From CAVPDA01 sp963702495 (GTDB lineage Bacteria; Pseudomonadota; Gammaproteobacteria; Burkholderiales; Rhodocyclaceae), in NCBI GenBank assembly GCA_963702495.1, contig CAVPDA010000013.1, positions 1 to 64,000 on the forward strand: a DNA stretch of 64,000 bases. Reading direction: 5' to 3'. Position 1 is the stretch's first letter. Every line of letters begins with the position of its first letter. Positions 32,918 to 41,144 of the stretch are shown here, piece by piece. The notes below the pieces were generated by a model. It did no database searches. It was not told the DNA's origin and saw only the letters and a program-made list of their open reading frames with translations. Both the position numbers and the translations under genes were made by a program.

Positions 32918-33213
32918 TGCGCGAATCGTTCGACGTGGCGGACCTGCCCTTCCGCCAGCAGGGCCGTCAGGCCGTACTCGGCGACCAAACGTTCCAAGGC
33001 GTCCTGGAAGGCGGCGGCGTCGGACACGCCTTCGTAGATCTCCATCCAGGTCATCGCATCGTCTGCCCGTTGCAGGACGCGCCCGGGGATTCCGGTCAGC
33101 TCACCGAGCCGCTGCTGCATAGCAGCGACGGCGGTCGCAGCGAGTGCGGCCGTCTCCGGGCGCAGGCGATAGTAGATGAAATAGGACAGCCGCACGGCGG
33201 CCCCGACGCTCAA
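32908..33213 (-). CDS. DUF4936-family protein
   Basis: 101 residues: LSYFIYYRLRPETAALAATA, then MQQRLGELTGIPGRVLQR, TWMEIYEGVSDAAAFQDALE and a cysteine near the end. This is a small soluble betaproteobacterial family of unknown function. It overlaps ygfZ by four bases and the NRDE gene by ten, giving the order ygfZ-DUF4936-NRDE in one unit. Confidence 0.8.
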   Translation of the reverse strand: MSVGAAVRLSYFIYYRLRPETAALAATAVAAMQQRLGELTGIPGRVLQRADDAMTWMEIYEGVSDAAAFQDALERLVAEYGLTALLAEGQVRHVERFAQCA

Positions 33214-34238
33214 CCGAGGGCGTAGGGCAGGGCCCGGAATTGCAGTTGCGGGCCGTTCAGGCTGCCCACATGTACGTCCTTGCCGTCAGCGCTCGACATC
33301 TGGATCACGGCCAGAAGGTCGTGGCCGCCGCCGGGAGCGAAGGCGGAATTCACCACCATGCCGCAGGACTGGTCCGCCATGTCCGCGCTGTAGAGGTGGG
33401 TCCCGGCTTCCGGGGCGGTGTCCTGCGCCAGGTGGGCCAGGTACATGCGCCGCTTGAGCTTGCCGAGATATTGGGTACGGGCGACGATCTCCTGTCCCGG
33501 GTAGCAGCCCTTCTGGAAACTGACACCGCCGATGAGCTCGAAATTGGTCATCTGCGGTACGAATTCTTCCTGGGTACGAGTGGTGATCTGCGGGATCCCG
33601 GCGCTGATGTCGAGCCAGCGCCAGACCTCGGTGCCTGCCGGCCGGGCCATCGTCGCCAGCCGTTGCCAGACCTGGCCCGCAGCTTCGGTCCGGACGGCGA
33701 TCTGGAAACGCTGCTCGTCGAGGCGGATGGCCGTGCCGTCGGAAAATGGAGCCGTTCGCAACGCCGGCTTCAGATCCACGCCGAGGAACTGCAGCGCAGC
33801 GTCGACGCCGGTCCCGGCGACACCCATCAGCGCATAGTCGCCGCTGGCGTCGGACAGCTTGACCTTGCTGCGCAGGATGTACATGCCGAGCTTCTTCAGG
33901 ATCGCGGGATGCAGGTCGCGCGACAACTGCAGCAGGTACTCGGAACCCTCGCGCCAGATCAGGAAACTCGCCAGCATGCGGCCCTTGGCGCTGCACAGGC
34001 TGTTGTGCTGCGCCAGATGCGGCACGAGGTGCTTGACGTCGTTGGTCAGCAGGTTGTGCAGGAAATCGCCGGCGTCGGCGCCGGCGGCGCGGATCAGACC
34101 GACATGGGTGAGGGGAACCAGTACCGTGGCGGATCGGGCCGCGGACAATTCGGATGAGAGGTCGCCGAAACTCACCGCGCCGTCGTCGGCGATGCGGCCG
34201 TTGTTCTGTTCGAGGAGGGCTGTCCAAATGGGATTCAT
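33210..34238 (-). CDS. ygfZ: Folate-binding Fe-S cluster repair protein YgfZ
   Basis: 342 residues. The signature KGCYPGQEIVARTQYLGKLK is present with the conserved Cys, next to FELIGGVSFQ. GcvT-like folate-binding regions precede it (LIRAAGADAGDFLHNLLTND). YgfZ uses tetrahydrofolate to support synthesis or repair of certain iron-sulfur enzymes. It is the first gene of the leftward unit and is divergent from mltG, with a short shared promoter region (34239-34331) containing TATTATAC at about 34275. Confidence 0.93.
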   Translation of the reverse strand: MNPIWTALLEQNNGRIADDGAVSFGDLSSELSAARSATVLVPLTHVGLIRAAGADAGDFLHNLLTNDVKHLVPHLAQHNSLCSAKGRMLASFLIWREGSEYLLQLSRDLHPAILKKLGMYILRSKVKLSDASGDYALMGVAGTGVDAALQFLGVDLKPALRTAPFSDGTAIRLDEQRFQIAVRTEAAGQVWQRLATMARPAGTEVWRWLDISAGIPQITTRTQEEFVPQMTNFELIGGVSFQKGCYPGQEIVARTQYLGKLKRRMYLAHLAQDTAPEAGTHLYSADMADQSCGMVVNSAFAPGGGHDLLAVIQMSSADGKDVHVGSLNGPQLQFRALPYALG

Positions 34239-34331
34239 GGCGAGTCGGGGCTTCAGTCCTGAGAATGCATCATCGTATTATACTTTCGCGCCCGCCCGCC
34301 GCCCCGATCCCATGTCTTCCTCCAGTCCGCC

Positions 34332-35333
34332 ATGCGCCGTATCCTGACCCTGCTGCTCGCCATGGCGGTGCCGGCGGCCGTGGCCATTGCCGGATGGTTC
34401 GCCTGGTTCGTCAGCGCGCCCCTGGTGCTGGCGACCACACCACTGGATGTCAGCATCGACCCCGGCAGCAGTCTGCGCGGCGTGTCCAAGCAACTTGCGG
34501 ACGCCGGCGTGCGCTTCAAGCCCTGGCAGTTCACGCTGCTGGCCCGGCTCAGGGGCCAGGCGAGCGACATCAAGGCCGGCAGCTATGAAATCCAAGCCGG
34601 AACCACGCCCTTGCGCCTGCTGCTGCAACTGACGCGCGGCGACGTGAGCCAGGCCGAACTCGCCCTGATCGAGGGCTGGACCTTCAAGCAGGTGCGCGCC
34701 TCCCTCGACCAGCATCCTGCCCTGCGCCATGACTCGCACGATCTGAGCGAGCGCGAGATCCTGGCGCGCATCGGTGCCAGCGAGCCGACGGCGGAGGGGC
34801 TGTTCTTTCCGGACACCTATCTGTTCAGCAAGAACACGAGCGATCTGGATCTGCTCCGGCGCTCCTACCGCGCCATGAAGAGCCACATGGAACGGGAATG
34901 GGACCAGCGCGACGCGACTGTTCCCTATGCCAACTCGTACGAGGCACTGATCGTCGCGTCCATCATCGAGAAGGAGACCGGCGTCGCCGCCGACCGGCCC
35001 ATGATCGCCGCCGTCTTCGCCAATCGCCTGAAGAGCGGCATGCCCTTGCAGACCGATCCGACCGTGATCTACGGTCTCGGCGCGGAATTCGACGGTAATC
35101 TGCGCAAGGGCGATCTGACCCGCGACACGGCCTACAACACCTACACCCGGGCCGGCCTGCCGCCGACACCGATCGCCATGCCTGGGCTGGCGTCGATTCA
35201 GGCGGCCCTGCGTCCTGCGGGCAGCGAACACCTCTACTTCGTCGCCCGCGGCGACGGATCGAGCGAGTTTTCCCGCACTCTCGACGAACACAATCGCGCC
35301 GTCACGCGCTACCAGAAGCGGAGAATGAATTGA
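34332..35333 (+). CDS. mltG: Endolytic murein transglycosylase MltG
   Basis: 333 residues. One N-terminal membrane helix ([20 protein letters not shown]), a LysM-like subdomain ([20 protein letters not shown]), then the YceG core with catalytic Glu in [13 protein letters not shown] and downstream [20 protein letters not shown]. MltG cuts nascent glycan strands and sets their length. The stop overlaps tmk by four bases. The order mltG-tmk-holB is conserved in beta- and gammaproteobacteria. Confidence 0.95.
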   Translation: MRRILTLLLAMAVPAAVAIAGWFAWFVSAPLVLATTPLDVSIDPGSSLRGVSKQLADAGVRFKPWQFTLLARLRGQASDIKAGSYEIQAGTTPLRLLLQLTRGDVSQAELALIEGWTFKQVRASLDQHPALRHDSHDLSEREILARIGASEPTAEGLFFPDTYLFSKNTSDLDLLRRSYRAMKSHMEREWDQRDATVPYANSYEALIVASIIEKETGVAADRPMIAAVFANRLKSGMPLQTDPTVIYGLGAEFDGNLRKGDLTRDTAYNTYTRAGLPPTPIAMPGLASIQAALRPAGSEHLYFVARGDGSSEFSRTLDEHNRAVTRYQKRRMN

Positions 35334-35962
35334 CGGCAGCCGGGATCGCGCTGGGCAGGTTCATCACCCTGGAAGGGATCGACGGGGCGGGCAAGAGCAC
35401 TCATCTGGCCTGGCTGCTGGACTACCTGCGCACCCAGGGCCGCGACGTCGTCGCCACCCGCGAGCCCGGCGGCACGCCGCTGGGCGAGAAGTTACGCGAG
35501 ATCGTGCTGCACGAAGCGATGCATCTGGAGACCGAGACCCTGCTCATGTTCGCGGCGCGGCGCGAGCATATCGAAGCCCTGATCCGACCGTCCCTGGCGG
35601 CGGGAAAATGGGTGGTGTCCGACCGTTTCACCGATGCCACCTTCGCCTACCAAGGCGGCGGCAGGGGGCTGGCGCGGGAGAAGATTGCAGCGCTGGAAGC
35701 ATGGGTGCACCCCCAGCTTCAGCCCGACCTCACGCTCCTGTTCGATCTGCCCCCCGAGATCGCAGTGCAGCGGCTCGCGGGAACCGGCGCGGCGCCGGAT
35801 CGATTCGAGCGGGAACAGCAGCAGTTTTTCGCGCGGGTGCGGGAGGCATATCTGGAGCGGGCGCGGCGTGATCCGGTGAGGATGCGCATCGTCAACGCTT
35901 CGCAAAGCCTCGAAAAAGTGAAGTTACAACTTGAAGAATACATCGTATCATTCTGTAGTTGA
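35330..35962 (+). CDS. tmk: Thymidylate kinase
   Basis: 210 residues. P-loop [10 protein letters not shown], the DRX motif region [20 protein letters not shown], and [15 protein letters not shown] identify dTMP kinase (ATP + dTMP to ADP + dTDP). The start is probably TTG 35330, overlapping the mltG stop (TTGA); no ATG exists before the conserved FITLEGIDG. It ends one base before holB. Confidence 0.95.
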   Translation: MTAAGIALGRFITLEGIDGAGKSTHLAWLLDYLRTQGRDVVATREPGGTPLGEKLREIVLHEAMHLETETLLMFAARREHIEALIRPSLAAGKWVVSDRFTDATFAYQGGGRGLAREKIAALEAWVHPQLQPDLTLLFDLPPEIAVQRLAGTGAAPDRFEREQQQFFARVREAYLERARRDPVRMRIVNASQSLEKVKLQLEEYIVSFCS

Positions 35963-37033
35963 ATGATTTACTCATGGCAACAAGAGACTTGGGGCAGGCT
36001 CACGGCAGCGCTGGAGCGGCTACCCCACGCCCTCCTGTTGGCCGGCCCATCCGGATCGGGCAAGCGCGATTTCGCCGAGGCGCTGGCCCAGCGCCTGTTG
36101 TGCGAGACCTCCCTCGGCAATTCCGCCGCCTGCGGCGAATGCGCGTCCTGCAACTGGTTCAAGTCCGGGAATCATCCCGACTACCGTCTGATCGTTCCAG
36201 AGAGCGAGGCGGACGAGGGGCCCGGCGAGCTTGCAGAGCCGGCCGAACCGGCCGCGCCCGCGGGGAAAAAGAAGAAACCCAGCCGCCAGATCGTCATCGA
36301 ACAGGTGCGCGCCCTGAATGCCTTCGTCAGCGTCGGCACGCATCGCCAGGGAATGCGGGTGATCCTGATCGATCCGGCGGAGGCCATGAACAGCAGCACC
36401 GCCAACGCTCTTCTCAAACTACTTGAGGAACCTACAGAATCGACTTTGTTTTTGCTGATTACCAGATCGCCGAGAAGGCTATTACCGACGATCCGCAGCC
36501 GCTGCCAGACCTTGGCCTTCGGCAAGCCCGATGCCTCCCTGGCCAAGCAATGGCTGGCCGCCCGGGGCGGCGACGCCGAGGCCTTGCTCCGGTTCGCCGG
36601 CGGGATGCCCCTTGCCGCCGCCGAACTGGGAGGCAGCGGCGCGGCGTACCGGACTCAGTTTATCGCTGCCGTGACCGATATCGAGACTGGCGATCCGCTG
36701 CGCATCGCGGCAGCGTGGGAAAGCTGGCTGAAGCAGAAGGATGACGAAGCGTTCGTTCCCCAGTTGCCCGTCATGGTGGCCTGGCTGCAGAAATGGGTTT
36801 TCGAGCTGGTTTCGTGGAAGATCGCCGGGCGTTCCGTCTTCTTTCCCGACGTCGCGCAGGCCGCGCAGCGCTTGGCCGTGCGCGCCGTCTTGCCGGATCT
36901 GTTTGGCTGTTACAATGAACTGACCAGAATGAGAGCGATTGCCGAGCATCCGCTCAACCCGCGCCTGTTCCTGGAGGATATGCTGCTGCGCTACGCGAGG
37001 GCGGTGACGGCGAAAGGAGTTGCCGATGTCTGA
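35963..37033 (+). CDS. holB: DNA polymerase III delta' subunit
   Basis: 356 residues. Clamp-loader fold with a P-loop-like GPSGSGKRD near residue 30, zinc module CGECASCNWFKSGNHPD, and sensor-1 region SSTANALLKLLEEP followed by LFLLITRSPRRLLPTIRSRC. An acidic/alanine then lysine-rich insert (SEADEGPGELAEPAEPAAPA, then GKKKKPSRQ) lies between zinc module and the next helix, as in many betaproteobacteria. It loads the beta clamp with delta, gamma/tau. The end overlaps the pilZ start by eight bases. Confidence 0.94.
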   Translation: MIYSWQQETWGRLTAALERLPHALLLAGPSGSGKRDFAEALAQRLLCETSLGNSAACGECASCNWFKSGNHPDYRLIVPESEADEGPGELAEPAEPAAPAGKKKKPSRQIVIEQVRALNAFVSVGTHRQGMRVILIDPAEAMNSSTANALLKLLEEPTESTLFLLITRSPRRLLPTIRSRCQTLAFGKPDASLAKQWLAARGGDAEALLRFAGGMPLAAAELGGSGAAYRTQFIAAVTDIETGDPLRIAAAWESWLKQKDDEAFVPQLPVMVAWLQKWVFELVSWKIAGRSVFFPDVAQAAQRLAVRAVLPDLFGCYNELTRMRAIAEHPLNPRLFLEDMLLRYARAVTAKGVADV

Positions 37034-37394
37034 TGTACCCAAGATGATGAATTTCGCGCGGCCGAGCGTATTGTCGCTCAACATCAACTCCAAGGCCGCG
37101 CTCTACGCCGCCTACATGCCGTTCCTCAAGCGCGGCGGCATTTTCGTCCCCACTGCCAAACCCTATGCCCTCGGCGACGAGGTCTTCATGCTGCTCACGT
37201 TGATGGACGAGCCGGGCAAGGTGCCGATCGCCGGTTCGGTGGTCTGGATCACGCCGGCGGGCGCCCAGGGCAACAAGACGCAGGGCATCGGCGTCCAGTT
37301 CAGCGACGACGAATCCGGGCAGCAGGCGCGGGCGAAGATCGAAGGTCTTCTCGGCGGCCATCTCGGTTCCAACCGGCCGACCCATACCTTCTGA
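37026..37394 (+). CDS. pilZ: Type IV pilus assembly PilZ-domain protein
   Basis: 122 residues. The family's short N-terminus and SLNINSKAALYAAYMPFLKR, GGIFVPTAKPYALGDEVFML and AQGNKTQGIGVQF identify the PilZ protein itself. Like true PilZ, it lacks a clear RxxxR c-di-GMP motif. It supports type IV pilus biogenesis through PilB/FimX-type partners. ATG 37026 follows AAAGGAG by eight bases. Conserved position between holB and tatD. Confidence 0.92.
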   Translation: MSDVPKMMNFARPSVLSLNINSKAALYAAYMPFLKRGGIFVPTAKPYALGDEVFMLLTLMDEPGKVPIAGSVVWITPAGAQGNKTQGIGVQFSDDESGQQARAKIEGLLGGHLGSNRPTHTF

Positions 37395-37404
37395 ATCCGG
37401 TTTC

Positions 37405-38196
37405 GTGTTCGTCGATTCCCACTGTCATCTCGACTTTCCCGAGCTCACGTCTCGCCTGCCCGAGGTCCTCGCGGCCATGCAGGCCAACCGCGTCACCCAC
37501 GCTCTCTGTGTCGGCGTCAGCCTGGGCACGCTGCGGCGGGTGCTGGAACTGGCGGAAAGCCACGACAATCTGTACGCCTCGGTCGGCGTCCATCCGGATC
37601 ACAAGGATGACCCGCAGCCCGCCGCCGCCGAGCTGACGGCTCTGGCCTCGCATCCCCGCGTGGTGGCGATCGGGGAGACCGGACTCGACTACTACTGGCA
37701 CAAGGACGATCCGGAGTGGCAGCGCGAGCGCTTCCGCGCCCATATCCGCGCTGCCCGGGAATCCGGTCTGCCGCTCATCGTCCACACCCGCGACGCGGCG
37801 GCGGATACGCTGGCGATCCTGCGCGAAGAGGATGCCGGCGCTGTCGGCGGCGTCATGCACTGTTTCACCGAGTCGCGAGAGGTGGCGGAAGCGGCGATGG
37901 ACCTCGGCTTTTTCATTTCCTTTTCCGGCATCGTCACGTTCAAGAATGCGCAGGCACTGAAGGACGTGGCACGGGCTGTGCCGCTGGATCGCATGTTGAT
38001 CGAGACCGATGCGCCCTATCTGGCGCCGGCGCCGCACCGGGGAAGGGTCAATGAGCCGGCCTTCGTACGCCATGTGGCGGAGGAGGTGGCGCGCCTGAAA
38101 GGTGTGGACGTGGAAGCCGTGGCCGAGGCGACCAGCGGGAACTTCTTCCGGCTCTTCAAGCGAGCCGAGCCGGCAGCAAAGGAGGCTGTGCAGTGA
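37405..38196 (+). CDS. TatD-family metal-dependent hydrolase
   Basis: 263 residues from GTG 37405 (VFVDSHCHLDFPELTSRLPE). Metal ligands of the TIM-barrel amidohydrolase are visible: HCH, Glu in VAIGETGLDYYW, His in LIVHTRD, His in GVMHCFTES and Asp in LIETDAPYLAP. TatD-like enzymes are 3'-5' exonucleases or deoxyribonucleases. The stop overlaps the ankyrin gene start by four bases. The YcfH-like placement after holB/pilZ is classical. Confidence 0.92.
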   Translation: MFVDSHCHLDFPELTSRLPEVLAAMQANRVTHALCVGVSLGTLRRVLELAESHDNLYASVGVHPDHKDDPQPAAAELTALASHPRVVAIGETGLDYYWHKDDPEWQRERFRAHIRAARESGLPLIVHTRDAAADTLAILREEDAGAVGGVMHCFTESREVAEAAMDLGFFISFSGIVTFKNAQALKDVARAVPLDRMLIETDAPYLAPAPHRGRVNEPAFVRHVAEEVARLKGVDVEAVAEATSGNFFRLFKRAEPAAKEAVQ

Positions 38197-38847
38197 AGAG
38201 TTGGAGCGGGCGGATTCGTGCCGCGGGCGCGGCCGCGCTTGTCATGCTGTCGCTGGCGCCCGTTGCGGTTGCCGCGGCGACCCTGGACGACCTGACGCAG
38301 GCGGCCGATCTCGGCGATCAGTCGAACGGTGGTCAACCTGGTGCAGCGCGGCATGGATGTCAATTCGACGGATGCGCAGGGCAACACGCTGCTGATGATC
38401 GCCGCGCGCAACGGACATTCCGGCATCGCCCAGTTCCTCGTCAAGAAGCGAGCGAAGATGGAGGCGCGCAACCGCGCCGGCGACACGGCGCTGATGCTGG
38501 CGAGTCTTAAGGGCCACGCCGAAGTTGCGCGGCTCCTCGTCGATGCCGGTGCAAAGGCGAATCACGCCGGCTGGACGCCGATCGCCTATGCCTGCCTGGA
38601 AGGGCACACCGACGTCGTGCGCCTTCTCGTCGTACGCGGTGCCGACGTCAATGCGCGCACGCCGAACAAGACCACACCGCTCATGCTCGCTGCCCGCAGC
38701 GGCGCCATCGACATCGTCAAGCTCCTGATCGAGGCCGGCGCCGACGTCGATGCCAGCAACGAGGAAGGTGCGACGGCCATGGCATGGGCGGCATCGAGCG
38801 GCAACACCGACATCGTGGAGCTGCTGCAGGCGGCGCCGATCAAGTGA
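38193..38847 (+). pseudogene. Secreted ankyrin-repeat protein, one-base frameshift
   Basis: GTG 38193 opens a signal peptide (RAAGAAALVMLSLAPVAVAA) followed by LDDLTQAADLGDQS. At about 38324-38329 one extra A (TCGAACGG where TCGACGG is expected) shifts the frame. In the next frame ankyrin repeats continue without a break: VVNLVQRGMDVNSTDAQGNT, GHSGIAQFLVKKRAKMEARN, GHAEVARLLVDAGAKAN, GHTDVVRLLVVRGADVNART and IVKLLIEAGADVDASNEEGA. About five repeats, ending at 38847. The protein would be periplasmic with a binding role. It may be intact if the A is a sequencing error. Confidence 0.85.
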
Positions 38848-39032
38848 GCGGTCGTGAGCGGCAACGGTATGCGCCGGCGAACGCCTTGCCGCTGGACGGC
38901 GCGCCCTGATCGGATCCGGCGGCGAGTCGCGGCACCCGCGAGGCGCCTGCGCGAGCTTCACCCCATTTCGAAGCCAAGCGGAAAGAGGCGAGCCGCCGCG
39001 CGGCCCTTGCCGGACTGACACCTTATTTCAAT
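38848..39032. promoter_or_regulatory. Intergenic region before parE
   Basis: A 185-base gap with no recognised gene. parE has no good Shine-Dalgarno; the sequence before its ATG is ACACCTTATTTCAAT. Confidence 0.3.
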
Positions 39033-41006
39033 ATGCAGAAGCCGATCTACGACGAATCCTCGTTTCGCGTGCTGAAGGGCCTGGAACCGGTGCGCGAGCG
39101 GCCGGGAATGTACACCCGCACCGATTCCCCGGCGCACGTCATCCAGGAAGTCATCGACAATGCGGCGGACGAAGCCCTCGGCGGCTTTGCCCGCAGTATC
39201 CACGTCCTGCTGCACACGGACGGCTCGGTCTCGGTGACCGATGACGGGCGCGGCATCCCCGTCGGACTGCATCCGGAAGAGAACGAGCATGTCGTGGTGC
39301 TGGCCTTCACCCGGCTGCACGCCGGTGGCAAGTTCGACAAGCGCGGCGGCGGCTCCGCCTATGCCTTTTCCGGTGGCCTCCACGGCGTCGGCGTGGCGGT
39401 GACCACGGCGCTGTCGCGGCATGTATCAGTGGAAGTGCGGCGCGAGGGCCGGGTGCATAGGCTGGAACTGGAGGAGGGTGGCGAGAAGGTGATCGGGCCG
39501 CAGGAAGGTGAGTCCTGCGGCCGGCAGTCCGGTACGCGGGTGCGGGTATGGCCGGACCCCAAATACTTCGACAACCCCCGGGTCCCTCTGGCCGAGATGG
39601 AGCGTCTGCTGCGCTCCAAGGCCGTGCTGCTGCCGGGCGTGAAGGTTTATCTCGACGTCGAGCAGGCCGACGGCGGCATCCTGACCAAGACCTGGTCCTA
39701 CCCGGAAGGGCTGCCCCAGTACCTGCGCGAACTGGCGGGCGGCAGCGAACCGGTGGCACCGTTCTTCGCCGCCGAGAAATATGCGGCGGCCGACGACGGC
39801 ACCTTCGCGGAAGGCGAAGGCGCAGCCTGGGCGCTAGGCTGGTTCGCCGAGGCGGTGCCCTCCGAATCTTACGTAAACCTCATCCCGACCGTCGCCGGCG
39901 GTACCCACGAGTCCGGCCTGCGCGCCGGCGTGTTCGAGGCGGTCCGCTCCTTCATCGAGCACCACGGCCTGCTACCGCGCGGCGTCAAGCTGCAGCAGGA
40001 GGATGTCTGCGCGCGCATGGCGTCGGTGCTGTCGGCGCGCATCCTCGATCCCCAGTTCCAGGGCCAGGTGAAGGAGAAGCTCAACTCGCGCGAAGCGGTC
40101 AAGCTGATCTCCGGCATGGTGCGCGATCCGCTGGAGATCTGGCTCAACAACCACGTCGATGGCGGCAAGGCGATCGCGGAGCTTTGCATTAAACAGGCTC
40201 TGGCCCGGCAGAAGAATGCCCAGAAGGTCGAAAAGCGCAAGCAATCCGGCGTCGCCGTCCTGCCGGGCAAGCTCTCCGACTGCGAGAGCGAGGACATCGC
40301 GCGCAACGAAGTCTTTCTGGTGGAGGGCGATTCCGCCGGCGGCTCCGCGAAGATGGCACGCGACAAGGAAACCCAGGCCATCCTGCCCTTGCGCGGCAAA
40401 GTGCAGAACGCCTGGGAGATCGAGGCCGACCGCCTGTTCGCCAACGCGGAGATCCACGACATTGCGGTCGCCCTCGGCATCGATCCCCACGGCCCGAACG
40501 ATGCGCCGGATTTCTCCAATCTGCGTTACGGCAAGGTCGTGATCCTGTCGGACGCCGATGTGGACGGCTCCCACATCCAGACCCTGCTGCTGACGCTCTT
40601 CTTCCGCCACTTTCCCAAGCTCATCGAGCGCGGACACGTCCATGTCGCGCAACCGCCGCTGTACCGCGTCGATGTACCGGCCCAGGGCAAGAACCGTCCG
40701 GCGAAGCGGCTTTATGCCCTGGACGACGGCGAACTCAGTGCCATCCGCGACCGCTTGAAGAAGGAGGGGGTGAAGCTGGAGTCGATCGAGATCGGCCGCT
40801 TCAAGGGTCTGGGCGAAATGAACCCGGAGCAACTGCGCGAAACCGCCATGGACCCGGCCACCCGCCGGGTGCTGCCGGTGCGCGTGCGAGACGGCGCGAC
40901 CGACGAGACCTTGAAGACCTTCACCCTGCTCATGGGCAAGGGCGAGGCGGCGTCACGGCGGGAATGGATGGAGGCGAAAGGGGACACGGTGGAGGCGGAC
41001 GTGTAG
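39033..41006 (+). CDS. parE: DNA topoisomerase IV subunit B
   Basis: 657 residues, the usual ParE length, without the long insert of GyrB. ATPase (GHKL) motifs: VIQEVIDNAADEALGG and VTDDGRGIPVGLHP. TOPRIM motifs: EGDSAGGSAKMARDKETQAI and SDADVDGSHIQ, then GRFKGLGEMNPEQLRETAMD. The enzyme decatenates daughter chromosomes using ATP. The partner gene parC begins 7.4 kb downstream rather than next to it. Confidence 0.96.
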   Translation: MQKPIYDESSFRVLKGLEPVRERPGMYTRTDSPAHVIQEVIDNAADEALGGFARSIHVLLHTDGSVSVTDDGRGIPVGLHPEENEHVVVLAFTRLHAGGKFDKRGGGSAYAFSGGLHGVGVAVTTALSRHVSVEVRREGRVHRLELEEGGEKVIGPQEGESCGRQSGTRVRVWPDPKYFDNPRVPLAEMERLLRSKAVLLPGVKVYLDVEQADGGILTKTWSYPEGLPQYLRELAGGSEPVAPFFAAEKYAAADDGTFAEGEGAAWALGWFAEAVPSESYVNLIPTVAGGTHESGLRAGVFEAVRSFIEHHGLLPRGVKLQQEDVCARMASVLSARILDPQFQGQVKEKLNSREAVKLISGMVRDPLEIWLNNHVDGGKAIAELCIKQALARQKNAQKVEKRKQSGVAVLPGKLSDCESEDIARNEVFLVEGDSAGGSAKMARDKETQAILPLRGKVQNAWEIEADRLFANAEIHDIAVALGIDPHGPNDAPDFSNLRYGKVVILSDADVDGSHIQTLLLTLFFRHFPKLIERGHVHVAQPPLYRVDVPAQGKNRPAKRLYALDDGELSAIRDRLKKEGVKLESIEIGRFKGLGEMNPEQLRETAMDPATRRVLPVRVRDGATDETLKTFTLLMGKGEAASRREWMEAKGDTVEADV

Positions 41007-41028
41007 GACGCACCGTGCGCGCTGAGTC

Positions 41029-41053
41029 GTAGCGGCGCGCAGGCGCGCCCTAC
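41029..41053. repeat. Short hairpin after parE, REP-like
   Basis: GTAG-C-GGCGCGC, AG, GCGCGCC-CTAC: arms 41029-41040 and 41043-41053 pair except for one bulged C. The GTAG...CTAC ends recall the GTAGGGCG-type repeats found at 59985-60100. It may act as a REP-like element or mRNA 3' stabiliser. Confidence 0.55.
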
Positions 41054-41144
41054 GCATTCCTGTGCGCCGGGAGGAAAGTCCCCCGGAACGTAGATCAGAT
41101 CAACGGGAACCGGTTCAAGTACGCCGCGACCACCACATTTCGCC

